Below are positions 11,560 through 23,739 of a stretch of 64,000 nt of DNA, in pieces; the first letter of the stretch is position 1; each line of letters starts with the position of its first letter. Position numbers and translations under genes: made by a program. The stretch is from Gracilaria vermiculophylla (taxonomy: Eukaryota > Rhodophyta > Florideophyceae > Gracilariales > Gracilariaceae). The stretch spans positions 1,837,973 to 1,901,972 of the forward strand of contig JAHNZQ020003149.1 of NCBI GenBank assembly GCA_019155205.2, written 5' to 3'. The notes under the pieces were generated by a model, which was not told the DNA's origin, did no database searches, and worked only from the letters and a program-made list of their open reading frames with translations.

Positions 11560-14500
11560 TGCCTTTTCGCTTCAGATTGGCGTGGTATGTTCTGAGGAAG
11601 TTCTGCGGAATGTGTCCCGTGAGTTCTTCCGTGTCATGTATTCATATGTAGCTGTACCATCGAACACGGTATAGTAGTCCTGCGAGGGTCACTCGTTGAG
11701 AGACAATGCGATTGATCGCCTAGGCGATATCACCTTGAGGGGTCTTGATGGCGTCTGGAGCTTCCGCCAATGGTTCAACGAGAGGTGTGACGGGATTTAC
11801 CATATCCATCGGTATTGTCGCCCGTGAGGTGGTAGGAGCAGGACGTTTCACGTGTAGTTACCGAGGTAAGGTAAGGGCGGACGTTTCTGATCGGTGGAGT
11901 GTCAGAACTTTTGTCATCTGATTACGGGCGATGGCGTCTCAGATCCCGTTTATCTAGATGGCAACAGTTTTCTTGTTGATGTCCAGGATTACATAAGGCC
12001 CAAAGGTTTTTGGTGCTACCTTGCGTGTGACGTCCGGTGGTTCATTGAAAATCTCCCCAGGATTGTCGAGGAAAACCTCGTTGCCTTCGTTCCGGCAATG
12101 GACTTCTTTCACCTTAAGGTCAAAAACCCGTTTATGTCTCTTCTGAAAGACGTTGATTTTCCTCTTCGTGAGAGAAAGCGCGTCCTCACGGCACCTTGGA
12201 ATATAGTTCTTTGCTTGACCCGATGTTGGTGCCTGTGGCCCGTCCACCGGGTGCGCCAAAGAGCGTGCCGCTATAATGTTATTGGGCGGGACGCGCGAGA
12301 GCACCAAAATTAAGAGCAGTGGTCCCGTTGCAGCGGTGTACCTGCGGGTTGTGTGCATACTTGAACGGGCCCACGTATGCGTCTCAATCCTTCTGATGAT
12401 CCGCGACTAGTGTTTCAGCCTTGAAGCGATGGTTTTGTTAAACCCATTCGCCTGTCCGTTGGTCTGGGGATGGTATGCAGTGGTAAACAACTGTTTTATC
12501 ACAAGCATTCCTGATATGGTGCTGAATAGCTTCGCCGCAAACTGGGGTTCATTTTCCGCAAGAAACACAACGAAATCTCCTATGGGTAAACCCAATTCTA
12601 CAGAAAGGTGTCGATAATTACTGCTGCAGTGGAGCTCTTGAGAGGAATGGTTCGCGTGATCCTTTAGAACGCATCGGCTATCGTGAGGATGAATCTGTAT
12701 CTTATGTCTGGGATGAGGAGAGTGCCCAAAATATCCATGGCCACGAACTCCCATCTTCTTGAAGGCGGGATCAAAGTGAACGGCGTCCGGTATTTGCGGA
12801 TACTCCCCCTAGTGGCGGCGCGCAAGTGGCAGTCCCCTATCGATTAGAAAACCTCATTAGCAAGGTGCAGCCAGTAAATCTTTCTTCTGATAGAAAAGTT
12901 TCATGCACGATTCATCGGTGTGCTCTTTTCGGTGAGGATAGTGCGAACGATATTGGACTCTCGCACGTAGACGCGTCGAAACCCATTTTTGGAGATCGCC
13001 GTCCACAATAGCGCGGCATAAAAGTACGCCGTTGTAGTCAGCATCAAATGAAAGTTTTAGAATCCCCACAAAGGCGAGGCACTTCTTGCAGAAAGTATCT
13101 GTAATCTGCTCCCTCAGGAACTCCACCGCAGTGATGTGGAGGTCTTCCTCCTCATCCACGAGAGCGACTACCACAAAGAGTCCAGCAAACATGCCTCTAG
13201 GTTCCCAGTATTCCACGCCTTCTCCTTCGGATACTTCTTTGCTGTCGGCGCTATTGATGAATAGATACGAAATAATGTCCTCCAAAGGTGTTTAATCTTC
13301 TTTCTATGTGCACATACATTACAGCGTGCCCGCTGCCTGTTGTCGTATGCCAGTGCTTTAGATGAGGTCAGATTCGTACTCTGGGAGGCGAAATCTCCAC
13401 CTCTTTAGGCGGCGAGAAGCATCCGTCAAGGACATTATTCCCTTTAGCGGTGCATAATCCGTTCTCAACGTGAAACTCATGCTCTGCAGGTATGGGCGTA
13501 AACGAAACACCGCCCACGCAATGGCAAGACAGTCGTGCTCCGAGTTGGAATAAGTCAACTCCAACGGGGAAAGACTGCGACTACATTATACTATAGATTT
13601 AAGTCTACCTTCAGGTTGTTTCCGTAGGAGGGCACATCAAACCTGGTATCTACAGGCGTTTGTGTCCCGCACTACTCGGCCATTCGGCTTCGGGTGAAAC
13701 CAGATATGTGGCTCTATGAGTATTCTCTTCAAGGTGTGAAAGGATTCGAACTCTTCGTCTGTCATAGAGACCAATTGCATCAGTTGGGTTTTCTCCGAAA
13801 GGCACTTTCACGGCGCCACAATACGGGATAACTTCGGAACAAACGTCGGAAAGACATTCCAGAACCCCCGAAAGGAGCGGAGCTCTGTCTAGTTTGTGGG
13901 AGGGTGATCTCCCTTGAAGGCATCCTGTGTTTTTGTGGAAACCTGGAGGCGACCCGGGAGCACAATGTGCCCCAGATAATCCACCGAGGACTTGAAAAAG
14001 AAGCACTTATCCAGCTTCAAAGTGAGTCCAGCATACTTCAGGAGTTGGAGCACGTGCACAACATGCATAAAGTGCTCCTTCAGGCTGCAGGAGTATATAA
14101 TGACATCTTTAATATACAACATGGCGTAATTCCACTTCAATTTGAACAGTATTGTGTCCACCACTCGTTGGAACGTAGCGGGTGCATTGTGCAATCCAAA
14201 TGGAATCCTTAGGAATCTGAATATTTCGCAGTAGGAGGTGAAAGTAGTCTTATTTTTACAGGAGTCAGCCATTTCAATCTACCAGTAGCTGCTGTTGTCA
14301 TTCAGCATGGAGAAAACGGACGAATCATCTAAGGAGTCGAAACATTCATGCATACGAAGTATTGCGTACAAAAAAGGCTCTCCATCACCTCGTTTGGGCG
14401 TCTAGAGTCAAAACAGAACATTTAAGAGCCATTTTTGTTCTTCACGAACACCACTGGAGAGGTATATTTGGAATCGGCGGGCTGGATAACCCTTTATCAA

Positions 14501-15990
14501 ACATCCGTTGGACCTCATCGCGTTCGAAATCATGTGCATGAGCCCCGGCTCTCCTTGGGAGTTGGTGGACCGGTTTCGCCTCAGGTTTGAGCTAGATATC
14601 GTGCTAAGCCAAACTCACTTGAGCAAAGCGACCAGACAAAATGTCCCCATTGGCGTATAGAATCCCAACTATCCTATGGCCATACGTTTTGAACTCTTCG
14701 CCTATTTGGAGCTTCTCCTGCCAAGGGGCAGGCTTCTCTTTCTCCGGAGTCGTCGATGCCGCTTCAGTGTTAATGGTGGCTATTTCCTAGTGATCGTCAC
14801 ATTCTTCCAAACGAGAAAAATGAGCCAGTTCTGTAAAGGCTGGTAGCGAAATTCTGATGAAAGATCCTTTTTGAAGCCGTAAAAGCGACTCCTTCAGGTT
14901 TGCAAGAACGACTTGGAAAGGAACAGTCGGCACCATGTCTATATCGTCATTCGCCATCATGAAGTGCTGCTCAGTCGTCAGATGCGAACTCCTTTGTAGT
15001 AATGAGAGGCATGATGCACAGGTCTGCACCCAAACGTCGGCCTAACACGTCGCAGGTATTTCCATTCTCTTCGCCATCTAGAGCTTATTCGATTGCGTCT
15101 TTTTGGAAGATTATCCCCTCGTCGAGCAATTGCGTCCGGTCCAGGAGAGGCGAACACAATACCTACAGGAGTGCTGTTGAGGAATGTAACCTTCCGCAGG
15201 CGTGGGTATATCGCACTTACATATCGATCCATAAAGAAGGTGCCCAATATACAATTTGTTGCGAAGCTTGTCATCACAGGGAACCACGTCTTCACCGGTA
15301 AGAAGCTCAACCGGAGACACAAGGCTTATGCGCCGAGGATGTTCAATGCTCGAAGCGACGCGATTTTAACCGAAGAGAGCTTGCTAGTCTTCAAAGAATC
15401 GAGAGCAGACCGCCGGAATACGTCAGCGTACATCATGTTGGGGCCAGCTCCAGTATCGAGGATAGCGCGCATGATGGTGGCGGCGAATGGGGAACCACAG
15501 ATAGAGACAAATACCTTATAATTCGTAAGGCGGAGTGTGCAGACAGAGTCCTCAAAGGCGTCGAATGGGTCCAAAAGGATTAGTGGGCCCGCTGATTCCG
15601 CGTCGACAGTGTGGATGGTTTCCCTTCGTTTCCTCAAGGCGACCTCCGTTGGGCCAAGGCTCGACGGGAACGAGCCACGCGAAGCCTCTACGCGTGATCC
15701 AAATGGTTTTCGTGGTCTGCGGGGATCTGAGTTCCACTAGTGGACGGCTGCTGCGGTTGCAAATCGAGGTGCGCCATGTTCTACTGAGGTGAAACTGGTT
15801 TTGGGTACTAGCCCGTGCAATGGCGGCGCAGGGGCAAATGGGATCGGCTGCACACCAACTGGAACATGGTAATCGTGGTTTCCTTTAGGGTAGCGGATAT
15901 CGTTATACGCGGTGCGATAACTTCCCCTCTTCGCTGGTGTGTCCTTCAGGTTCTGGAAATTTTTATCCCGTTACTGCAGGGTAGCGACCT
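11560..15990 (-). pseudogene. G1 copy C pol: protease, RT, RNase H, integrase, chromodomain
   Basis: On the minus strand, from right to left: aspartic protease with an ILDTGAGPN active site (about 15430-15480, in the frame 15326-15637); pre-RT linker (14762-15320); RT (13889-14400) with the box YIKD for YIDD and the Gln-to-TAG stop seen also in the plus-strand copy; RNase H (13358-13880); integrase with the zinc-binding region (12857-13285) and the core (12407-12754); C-terminal region (11954-12358); and a chromodomain-like tail near 11570-11720 (LYRVRWYSY, then IPQNFLRTYH). The chromodomain places the family among chromoviruses, whose tail targets integration to chromatin. There are multiple stops and frameshifts; it is not functional. 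Confidence 0.85.
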
Positions 15991-16987
15991 CTACTGCTAA
16001 GGTGAGCGTAATAAATTGTACTGTCTTTCAAAACCAGTCAATCCTGCAGGACGGCGGGTAGCCCCGAGGGTATACAAATCGAACATTCTTGTAGGATCCT
16101 GTTGAAGCGTACGAGGTACGGGAGGAGGAGGTTCTCGTCGTAAACGGTGCTCCATGAGATGAAGCGTGTGTGAGAGCAAGAGCCTCTTGGTCTCCATCGA
16201 GCGTGAACTCGTCAAATTCCCCTGAGTTGCTGCATTCGAACGTCAGAACGGATGCCCAATGGTTCCTTAAGAACGTTATGTTGCACGAAAGTGGACATTG
16301 TCTGCCACGAGGGGCACGATGGCTACCCCGATAGGACCCCGGGAAACGTGCTAACTCCATAGATGTGGTCTTCGGATGCGTTATCAAGTGACTACGCACC
16401 TTGGCCCGGATCGAGGGAATGAGTTCCTCAACAAAAAACGACTTCAACCACCGTTCGGAATGCACGTTCCCGCACCGTAAGGCCTTTGTCCACAGGTTTT
16501 GTGAGGACTTTGTTTCGATCATTCCCGTACTCTGTCTATAAGAGGTGACCTCAGCGTCAGCATCGGCTATCAAGTCATCCGTTGTTTACCTTCCAAGAAG
16601 GTAATTCACCACCTTGGGCTACGGCGTCAAGATCTCCATCACAGGATCATCCACAATGGTGCTCTTCCCCGTGAGGCGTGGCTGCACCATCGATTGCGCT
16701 TGAACTGTGTGGTAGAATGGAAAGCACCAGACGGTGGTGCCTTCATGAGCACCAATGCTATTAGACTCCGAAAGGAAGCGGGTGAGAAACTTCAACACCG
16801 AGATTGTGTCTTCACCTGAGAAGGATTATTTCTTCATCTGAATATCCATGCGGCCCTGGGTCGTAAGAAGTCGTGAAGCGACCGAAAAGGCGTAAAGAGT
16901 GGAGGTATCAGTCAAACGCTAGGTGTAATAATTCACTACTTTGGCGAAGAGGTCGTTAGGCGGGACAACAATCCTAACTCTTCTGCT
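15991..16987 (-). pseudogene. G1 copy C gag, truncated by assembly gap
   Basis: This is the capsid-type gag of the G1 element. The clearest frame is 16028-16573, which aligns with the second half of the gag at 28210-28851 (shared NLWTKALRCGN-type and RSHLITHPKT-type motifs). Upstream, at 16600-16987, the sequence follows the first half of that gag up to the basic region, where it meets the N run. The remaining N-terminus, leader and 5' LTR are not in the assembly on the other side of the gap. No CCHC zinc knuckle is visible. Several stops interrupt it. Confidence 0.75.
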
Positions 16988-17087
16988 NNNNNNNNNNNNN
17001 NNNNNNNNNNNNNNNNNNNNNNNNNNNNNNNNNNNNNNNNNNNNNNNNNNNNNNNNNNNNNNNNNNNNNNNNNNNNNNNNNNNNNNN
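16988..17087. other. Assembly gap (100 N)
   Basis: A run of exactly 100 N, a common placeholder for a gap of unknown length. The left side is G1 gag and the right side is unrelated AT-rich sequence, so the two flanks may not be close in the genome. Confidence 0.98.
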
Positions 17088-17437
17088 CGCCTAGGCCTTC
17101 AGAATCACCGTCACCCATTTTGCCAGTATTTATCGCTCCCTCTGATATGCCAGGATGCACTTACTCCACCTCTCAAGGTCAATTTGTGACCGTTCAATGT
17201 ACATGTCCAACTGGTGCAGTCTTTGCCAAACAAGTTTTCGCTGAAACTCGTTTTGAATGTTTAAGTAATTGTTTTTCTAATAACAATAGTCTCAGAGGAT
17301 TGTGTGAGAATGGTGTCGGTGACGAAGATCAACGCAAGTTATTTGATCAAACTTGAAGCGATTCTCAGCTTTCATTTGGCTGCTCATCTACATGTGGAGG
17401 TACAGTAAGTGCTCATACATTTGTTTGTGCTAAAGGT
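17088..17437 (+). CDS. Partial cysteine-rich protein, 5' end in gap
   Basis: The frame is open from the gap edge. It starts with a Pro/Ser-rich stretch (PRPSESPSPILP) and continues into a Cys-rich region with CTCPTG, CLSNCF and a CENG motif up to a TGA at 17354-17356. The same frame continues through SFGCSSTCGG to a TAG at 17435-17437. A consensus-like donor (GTAAGT) occurs near 17404, and a pyrimidine-poor TTCAG lies at 17692-17696, so a short intron is possible but unproven. Pro/Ser-rich plus Cys-rich architecture suggests a secreted or cell-wall protein, but no family is recognised. It may be a pseudogene because of the in-frame TGA. Confidence 0.35.
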
Positions 17438-19742
17438 ATTTAGAGCTTCTGTAAACTTCAATGAATGCTATACTGCGAGTATACAGAAATCGCCGGAAAA
17501 TCAGCCAATCTACCGTCTGGCATGTCTCAAGATCTGTTCAGCATATAGGCTCCTCAAATTTTACCACCTTTTCTTTCCTCCGTTGCCAATACTCGAATCA
17601 TCTATGATAAAGAAAAGAAAACTGAAAGTAAACCTTTCTTGAGAGTTAGCGTCTTCTGGAAAAATGGAAACCATAGAAACAAAACTTGATATTCAGTGGT
17701 TGCAAAGGCGGTCAAACACCCAAAACGTCAAACACGCCAAAGACGGATTCTGTCAACATCAGAAGAACTGCTGCTGCCGAGCCTAGTATTAGAAAACCAG
17801 CTAAACATAAACAATGTTTTAAATCTAAAATACAACCGTTCGCATTATTTCAAACCAACATTTTTTTAATGATATAATGTGAATAAAAACCATTTTTATT
17901 AAAATGAGATGTATAGTTTTGAGACCCTCTGGCCTTTTGAGGCCACTTTGGTTTATTGAATGCGCTGTAAATTTCAGTACCGTGAGCAGTCACACAAATC
18001 GATACAGCTGCTATTTATTGTTGGGATTGCATCTTGCGTATGTTTTTCTTTATTCCATTTCACTGCGTGATTTGGCGATTAGGGTTCATCATCGGAGGGT
18101 CAGTTCTGAACACAAGATGCAAAAAGGTGCCCGTAAATTATATGACAGTTTTGAATCTCTTGACATAATTTGATTGGCTTGTGTTTGGCAAACATGTCTT
18201 CTGTCAATCTAAACATGCACCCCTCGCTTTTTTTCGAATGCTCCTCCTTACTTCTGTCAATTATCAAACAGAGTTTGCAGTTCTTTCTTACTATAACACA
18301 GAGATACGTGTTTTACCTCAAATGCGTCGGAAATCTAAGTTGGCTCCGAACTCAGCATGTAAAGCAAGTAAAGCGGACCCCATTTCCACTTTCCTACGCT
18401 TCTGTAGGCGTTCAAAACTTCATATAAAAGCTGAGTGTCTCAGCCTCTCGTCTGTCTGTTTCTATCTTCTAAAACAGAAGCAAAAGTTGAGGAAATTGAA
18501 ACCCCGTAGCATCCCAAAATGGTACTGTTTCTGCATAATAATTATTTATGTCGCGTTTGTTGTGAAAAGCTCTAGAAGCTTCTTTGAAAACAACTAAAAA
18601 CTTCTTCCATCTAGAAAGTTTAGGATGGTTCTCTAGCAGAATATTATTTGCATTTTTAATGGTTCATCATGGAAAGGACATTGAACTACACTATATAGTA
18701 AAAATGATGCATATCACTATATATCAACAGTTCCGGCTCTATGTTGAACGAAAGGTGAAAGCCAAGCCGAGTGTCCAAGATAAAAAAGATTGCGATCATT
18801 GAAGTTTATTTGAGCACTTTACAGCACAAAATACACTACATTATGAAACCAGCCAACGCATGAGCAATAAGTCGTCACTAGTAAAACTTCTTTAAAGATA
18901 AGGTATCCAGTGAACCACTGAACATCGTCGTGGAGGTTCAGCAAAATTAAAACTTTGAAGAATCTATCAACTTGGCCATCAAAAAAATTCAAGACGTTTT
19001 GAAAATTACTGCACTGTTGGGACATAGTGTATGTCATGTGGCAGACATCCGTGACACACTGTAGACGTCACTACTCTACCGCCTTCAGGGAAACCCTCGA
19101 AACTCCTGTTATGTCTTGAATGCAACAGAGGTCAGGCAATGCCGAAGAGACGAATGCAACTCTAAAGCAGCCGCACCTCTGAATGGTAAAGTTTAATGCA
19201 ACTGCATTTACAATGCAGACTATGAACTATAGCAAAGGGCACATGCGAGCCCTGTAAGTAGAGCGAGTCCAATGGCTAGTAGAGGCAGAGGACATCGCAG
19301 AAGAGAGAAAGGGCTAGTTATGGAGAGAAGATCTCGACGAGCCTATTGTGCTCATTCATCTTGCCATCTGCAGAATAGGCTGCCACCACGATACCTCTCC
19401 TCCTCAGCCAATCACACCTTGCCTGTTATGGGGGAACCCACAACTGTATAGTAGCAAGGCACAGAGGATCGCTCGGGAACCAGATTTTGGCAGATTTGAA
19501 AGGAATCAAAGACTTTCAAAAATTCTTATCCTGTACATCAGAAAATCTTTAATTATCGTTCAAAACTGGACCAGCTGGAATCAGAGAGAACCAGAAGTTT
19601 TTAAAAACTGCAGTATTTGGCAGTAGAAAAACGTTTCAAATTGTGTCGAACAAAAATCAAAGAAAATTGTTTTTGTCAAAAACTGCTCAGAGGACAGAGA
19701 AATCCATTTATTGAAATAGATAAGCAGATCATTTGTGGAACT
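17438..19742. other. AT-rich region without a recognised gene
   Basis: It contains only short frames without motifs. The longest, 18181-18597 on the plus strand (138 codons), starts at ATG but reads like random AT-rich sequence. The segment around 18568-18662 is a dispersed repeat, listed separately. Confidence 0.35.
18566..18662 (+). repeat. Copia-associated repeat with GAA/TTC motif (copy 1)
   Basis: About 95 bp align by eye with 35131-35232 in the same orientation: both start with the AGCTCTAGAAGCTTCTTT block and share CTAGAAAGTT and TTTGCA-TTTTTAAT blocks. The two copies bracket the copia gag at 19743 and the copia RT/RNase H at 31831-33650, all on the plus strand. They may therefore be remnants of the two LTRs of one heavily interrupted copia element. 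Confidence 0.4.
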
Positions 19743-20300
19743 ATGGACACAAAAGATTCAAACACGTTAACCATCGAGAAACTAAATGGAGAAACGTTTC
19801 TCTTGGGGAACGTTTGCATGAGAATTAATCAAAAGAAAGGCTGCCCGAAAACTTTTAATGGAGAAGAAAATAATGTTATCCTAAAATGAAAAAGCATTAA
19901 TCGATATTTGTTTATCAGTTGACGATAATTGAATATTATATGTTAAATCCTGTGAAACTGAAACAAATGCCTGGGAAATACTATTAGACGTTTACAAGAA
20001 TAAGTGTTGGGGAAGCAGAATGGGAACTAAACAATGATATCAGTCCAAGAAGCTTTCTGAACGAGAATCAGCAAAAGAACATACAAGAAGGAACTGCAAC
20101 GATTAAAAACCAAACTTTACTTTCTGGGAGTACAAAATATTAAAACAGAATATGTAATGAGACTTTTTCGAAGTATACCAAAAAGTCGTTTAAGCCTGTT
20201 AGTCACCTTGGAAATTAATGCTGAGAATTTCAGAATAGAAGAAGTCCATACACGAGAATTGCGATAAGAATCCAGACAAAAGAAAAATGATTCTAAAGAG
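19743..20300 (+). pseudogene. Decayed Ty1/copia gag fragment
   Basis: It starts at an ATG (19743) and reads IEKLNGETFLL, the typical opening of copia gag (Leu-Asn-Gly-x-Asn-Phe/Tyr). After a +1 shift near 19885 it continues with KALIDICLSVDDN, an ILYVKSCETETNAWEILLDVY motif broken by one stop, and more decayed sequence. This matches the UBN2/retrotransposon gag pattern (A-x-x-x-I-x-L-S-x-x-D, then C-x-T-x-x-x-AWE-x-L). It ends at the left LTR of the G1 element. Its pol may be the copia RT at 31831. Confidence 0.6.
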
Positions 20301-20352
20301 AATCAAGGCACTCTATTTCAAAGGGAACTAAACCAAAAGAAATGTGCGTTCC

Positions 20353-20904
20353 TGCGGTACCGTTAGTTTTAATTTCAAAGTGGGAGTGCGCATTGTCGGT
20401 AAGGAATTTTGTTAACTCCAAAGGCGCAAGTTCCTAAAGTTGGTCTCCTGTATTCGCTCTCATGAGCCGGGGGACTTCTGAAAGGGGATCCGCAAACACC
20501 AAGGGGAGGGGGAGGTTCACTGGGCGGACAATGCTCCTAAAGACGGTTCTATGAGGCGATCTGGAAATTGGCGGCTTAAAAACCTAAGTATGTCCGAAGA
20601 GAGTTTCCAACCGGAAAAATAGACATAGATTCAAGTGTGCTTGATTTACTTCTCCAGAGGTGAAGCTCGACCGGCAGGTTACGTACCACGCCGCGAGTCC
20701 ACCACGGCAGGGCGCACTACTGTAGTAATGACCTGCACCAAATATCTTAAATACACCTATATTCTACCGTACCTCAAGGGTAATGTAGCGCAAGTGGGCC
20801 GAACTATGCACCGCGTCGCTCAGGTAATGTTTTACGAGCCTTCCTGAAAAGTATGCCGTCGTAAAGCCACACCACAATATTACCTTAAGATGCAATGTAA
20901 TACA
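20353..20904 (-). repeat. G1-B 3' LTR (left)
   Basis: It is about 552 bp and aligns along its length with 30249-30802 and 8295-8844. Shared landmarks on the top strand are GGGGGA followed by CTGAAAGGGGATCCGCAAAC, the TTCACTGGGCGGACAATGCTCC block, and the terminal GTAxTACA. Confidence 0.8.
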
Positions 20905-23457
20905 TACCCCCTTTCCCGAATTGCACCATGTCCCCGAGGTTTATCTTTCTATAGCTCATTCCTTACGCGGCTCTTATCGGTTTTGAGGTCAGAGTGGCCT
21001 CCCGTAATGGGAGACATCCTCTCCTTCAGGCATTCCTACGTAGTTCCCCATTCCCGTGCGGCGTACCAACCACAGGTTCGCGTGAATCCTTTGAGGCGTT
21101 TTTGGGTCCCCACCTCTCCCTGACCCAGCCTCTCCTGCTGCTTCTGGCGTACCCCCCAGGTGGTTCGGCACCATTCCGCGGTGTGATTTTCGACGCCACC
21201 CGAATGTCTTCCGTATGGCGTAGCCTTTCTACGTTCGTGGCCGGGGCGTGAGTTGGTCTGGCCTGTTCGCCGATTCCCTCACGGCGCTTGACGCTCCGAT
21301 TTCTTCGAGGATCCCTTTCGGGGAACATCCGATTCATCGCGTCCACTCGTTCATCTCCCGCGAAGATGTTTTAAGTCATAATCTTCTCTCCTGCGCCTCC
21401 GTCGGTGTCCATTGGACATGAACTCGCTCCTTGCCACTGTGCTCCATATCTCCCCCGCAGCTCCTTGTCCGTCTACTCCGCGCATTCCAGGATGGCGTTC
21501 TGACGCAACCCCTTTCCTGGTTGGTCATGTAACCACGGGACGTTCTCTTTGTGGCGTCCCGTCACTCTGCTCAGCTGCTACGACACATTCGGTCGTCGTT
21601 CTGCCAACTTTGTACAACTTCAGAATGACTTCTCTAGTTCAGGCTTCTACGCCTCCCTCCTATCCTGAGGTGTGTAACACCTCCACCGGTGCGCCATTTC
21701 GCCCAGGAAAACACTTAGAACATCTTGCCTTGTGGGTCTTCGTGCCTTTCCAAGACTGGCATGTCAGTCTCCCATGCCCCTTGGAGGGTTACATCCACCA
21801 TGTCGGACAGTACCTTCAAACGATGAGGTTCTGCGGCGTACCAGACGATGCTTGGAACGACCAGAAGTGGAACCGGGTGGACGCCTTTCACGCTCACTGG
21901 CTCCACGCTCCTATACACGGTGCCAACGCTCAGACCACTTTGGGGCACTCCAACACTTCTTACCTCAGGTATGCTGAAAAGCGTGAGATCCAAAGGTCTG
22001 AAAGCATCGCCGATGGACGCTCTGCCCTTGCGCTGCGGCCCTTCAATCCCGCTTACGATCGCCTCTACTGGCTCCTCCGCAACCATTTGGGAGTCGCACC
22101 TTGTGGATGAGACCAGAGTTCAGAACGTATTTGGATGCTTCTATGGTTCCCACTACACGGATTTGCATCACATGCCTTCCGAACAACGTCCAAAGTATTA
22201 TTTCAAGGTGAATAACTCCTAAAGGGACCATTTTGTATGCCCGCACCTCTGCGCAGCGACGCACATTATCTTCGCGTATCACATATTGGAGGTTTTGGCT
22301 TCACATAACTCCTTATGGCGTTTCGTCATGTTGATTGCCTCGATGAAACTCGCAGTAGGCACCCTAACGGCTTATTTCCAATTAGTGGACGAAAACGTCA
22401 CTTCCTATACTCGGTGCCATGATGGTCGCCTCTACTGGGATTCTTCGTATCAGCCAACTGCCAGACGTCTGCTCCCCTTGTCGGCCTCTAATACCCGGTT
22501 CCTGCGCTCCTTATTCATTCAGGATCTGGTCAATTGCACCGCACGGAGCGAATTTGAGGCGGAAACACTGCTTGATTACAACCTGCAGGTGGGGTGGAAC
22601 GATATGTCGGGAGTTCTTTGGTATGAAGTTAGCAAAGACAAGTTTAACTCCAACGTCAGGAGCCACAATGGAGACGATGAAGGGTGAGCCTACCTGGCCT
22701 TACCCCGTCTTGCCCCTTCTCGGGTTCCTCAGGTGCCTTAGCTCTGTATCCCCGACTATGATCCCACGGTAGAGAGCCTGGCGACTCACAAGCCTCTTTC
22801 GTTACCAGCTTTGTCACAGGACGTGGCTCCGCCTTCTGAGGTCGGGACACAGCTTCCAGCCTTGATGCCGGGTTCCCCCAAAGTGCCTGCTGTGGTGTCT
22901 CCCACGGAAGAGAACCTTATTACTCCTGTCTCGGCTGCTTGGCCCTGGTGGTGCAACCCCGATAGCTGAGCGTACCGGTGCCTGGTTTTCAGCCTGACCT
23001 TTAGAGCGTTTCGGTTCCCGTACCGCCGTCACCTCCGGTGTCACCTACTCCATCCCTGGCCCTGCCGACCTCCGCGGCGATGTTTGCAGAATCCACTTGG
23101 GAGAGCCCTATCCCATCCGGTACGCAGTCTGCGACTCCTTCCGTGGCAATAGTTGTTCCGTGGACGGAGGTCGCCGCTTCTCGCGCGCCCTCGGGCGGGT
23201 CATTCTTTGGGGCTCTGGGTACTGCCTTCCAGGAGTTGGTGCAGGCGTGCTTCGTGACGGGCCGCCCGGCTCCGACATCTCCTGTAGAGGCTATGCGCAA
23301 AGCTAGAAACTGGGTTCTAGAGCTTCATAAGGCCCGGGCGGACCGGGCCTCGATGGCTGCTATCAACGAGAGTTTGGAGGGGTTCTTCGAGAGCCAAGCA
23401 CTGACAAAGAAAATGCGCATGGAAGCGGGGTATTCCACGCGGTTACGTGACCTGTAG
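20890..23457 (+). CDS. Antisense accessory ORF of G1-B (aORF), frameshifted
   Basis: This plus-strand coding region is antisense to the element's gag-pol. Main pieces are 20890-21123 (N-terminal, ATG at 20890 at the LTR edge), 21412-22110 (ATG, 232 codons), about 22100-22687 (one in-frame TAA at 22220-22222) and 23038-23457. Landmarks are FWVPTSP, MRFCGVPDDAWNDQKWN, QRPKYYFKV, VGTLTAYFQLV, GRLYWDSSYQPT, a Pro/Ser-rich linker of about 150 residues, and a C-terminal predicted alpha-helical domain with LHKARADRASM and FFESQ, ending at TAG. The same landmarks occur in order in the copy at 8946-11333. Extra antisense ORFs between pol and the 3' LTR are known in some plant Ty3/gypsy lineages. I recognise no homologue of this protein, and its function is unknown. 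Confidence 0.65.
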
Positions 23458-23739
23458 GCGAAAGACGCCTCGGAGATGGGAGTTAATCCTTTATAGAAGC
23501 GTAATGAAAGATCCTTGAGTTGGAGCGGAAGCTCCTAAAACTGAAATTTCAATGAGAATGGCCGTGCCCGCGCGCTCAGTGACACGAAGTGCCGCCACGG
23601 AAGCGTGCAAAAATCGGGCAGTGGCGTCCTGGATGCGACAAAGAGAACTCCAGATAGGGGATAGATAGTGGAGACAAAAAACAACTCCGCTTAAGGCCCC
23701 TTCCTCCTTTTTTAAACGGATACACCTATGCAGAGATGT

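Noticed and set aside
16936..17189. Open frames on both strands spanning the first N run
   Set aside because: They are open only because N translates as unknown; the left side is gag and the right side is unrelated sequence.
17354..17356. TGA as recoded selenocysteine or tryptophan
   Set aside because: No SECIS-like structure or genome-wide TGA reassignment is visible; the VPS13 frame uses TGG for Trp and contains no TGA. A pseudogene or splice explanation is simpler.
18181..18597. ATG-started frame of 138 codons in the AT-rich region
   Set aside because: No motif, biased random-like composition, and overlapping frames of similar length; not enough to call a gene.
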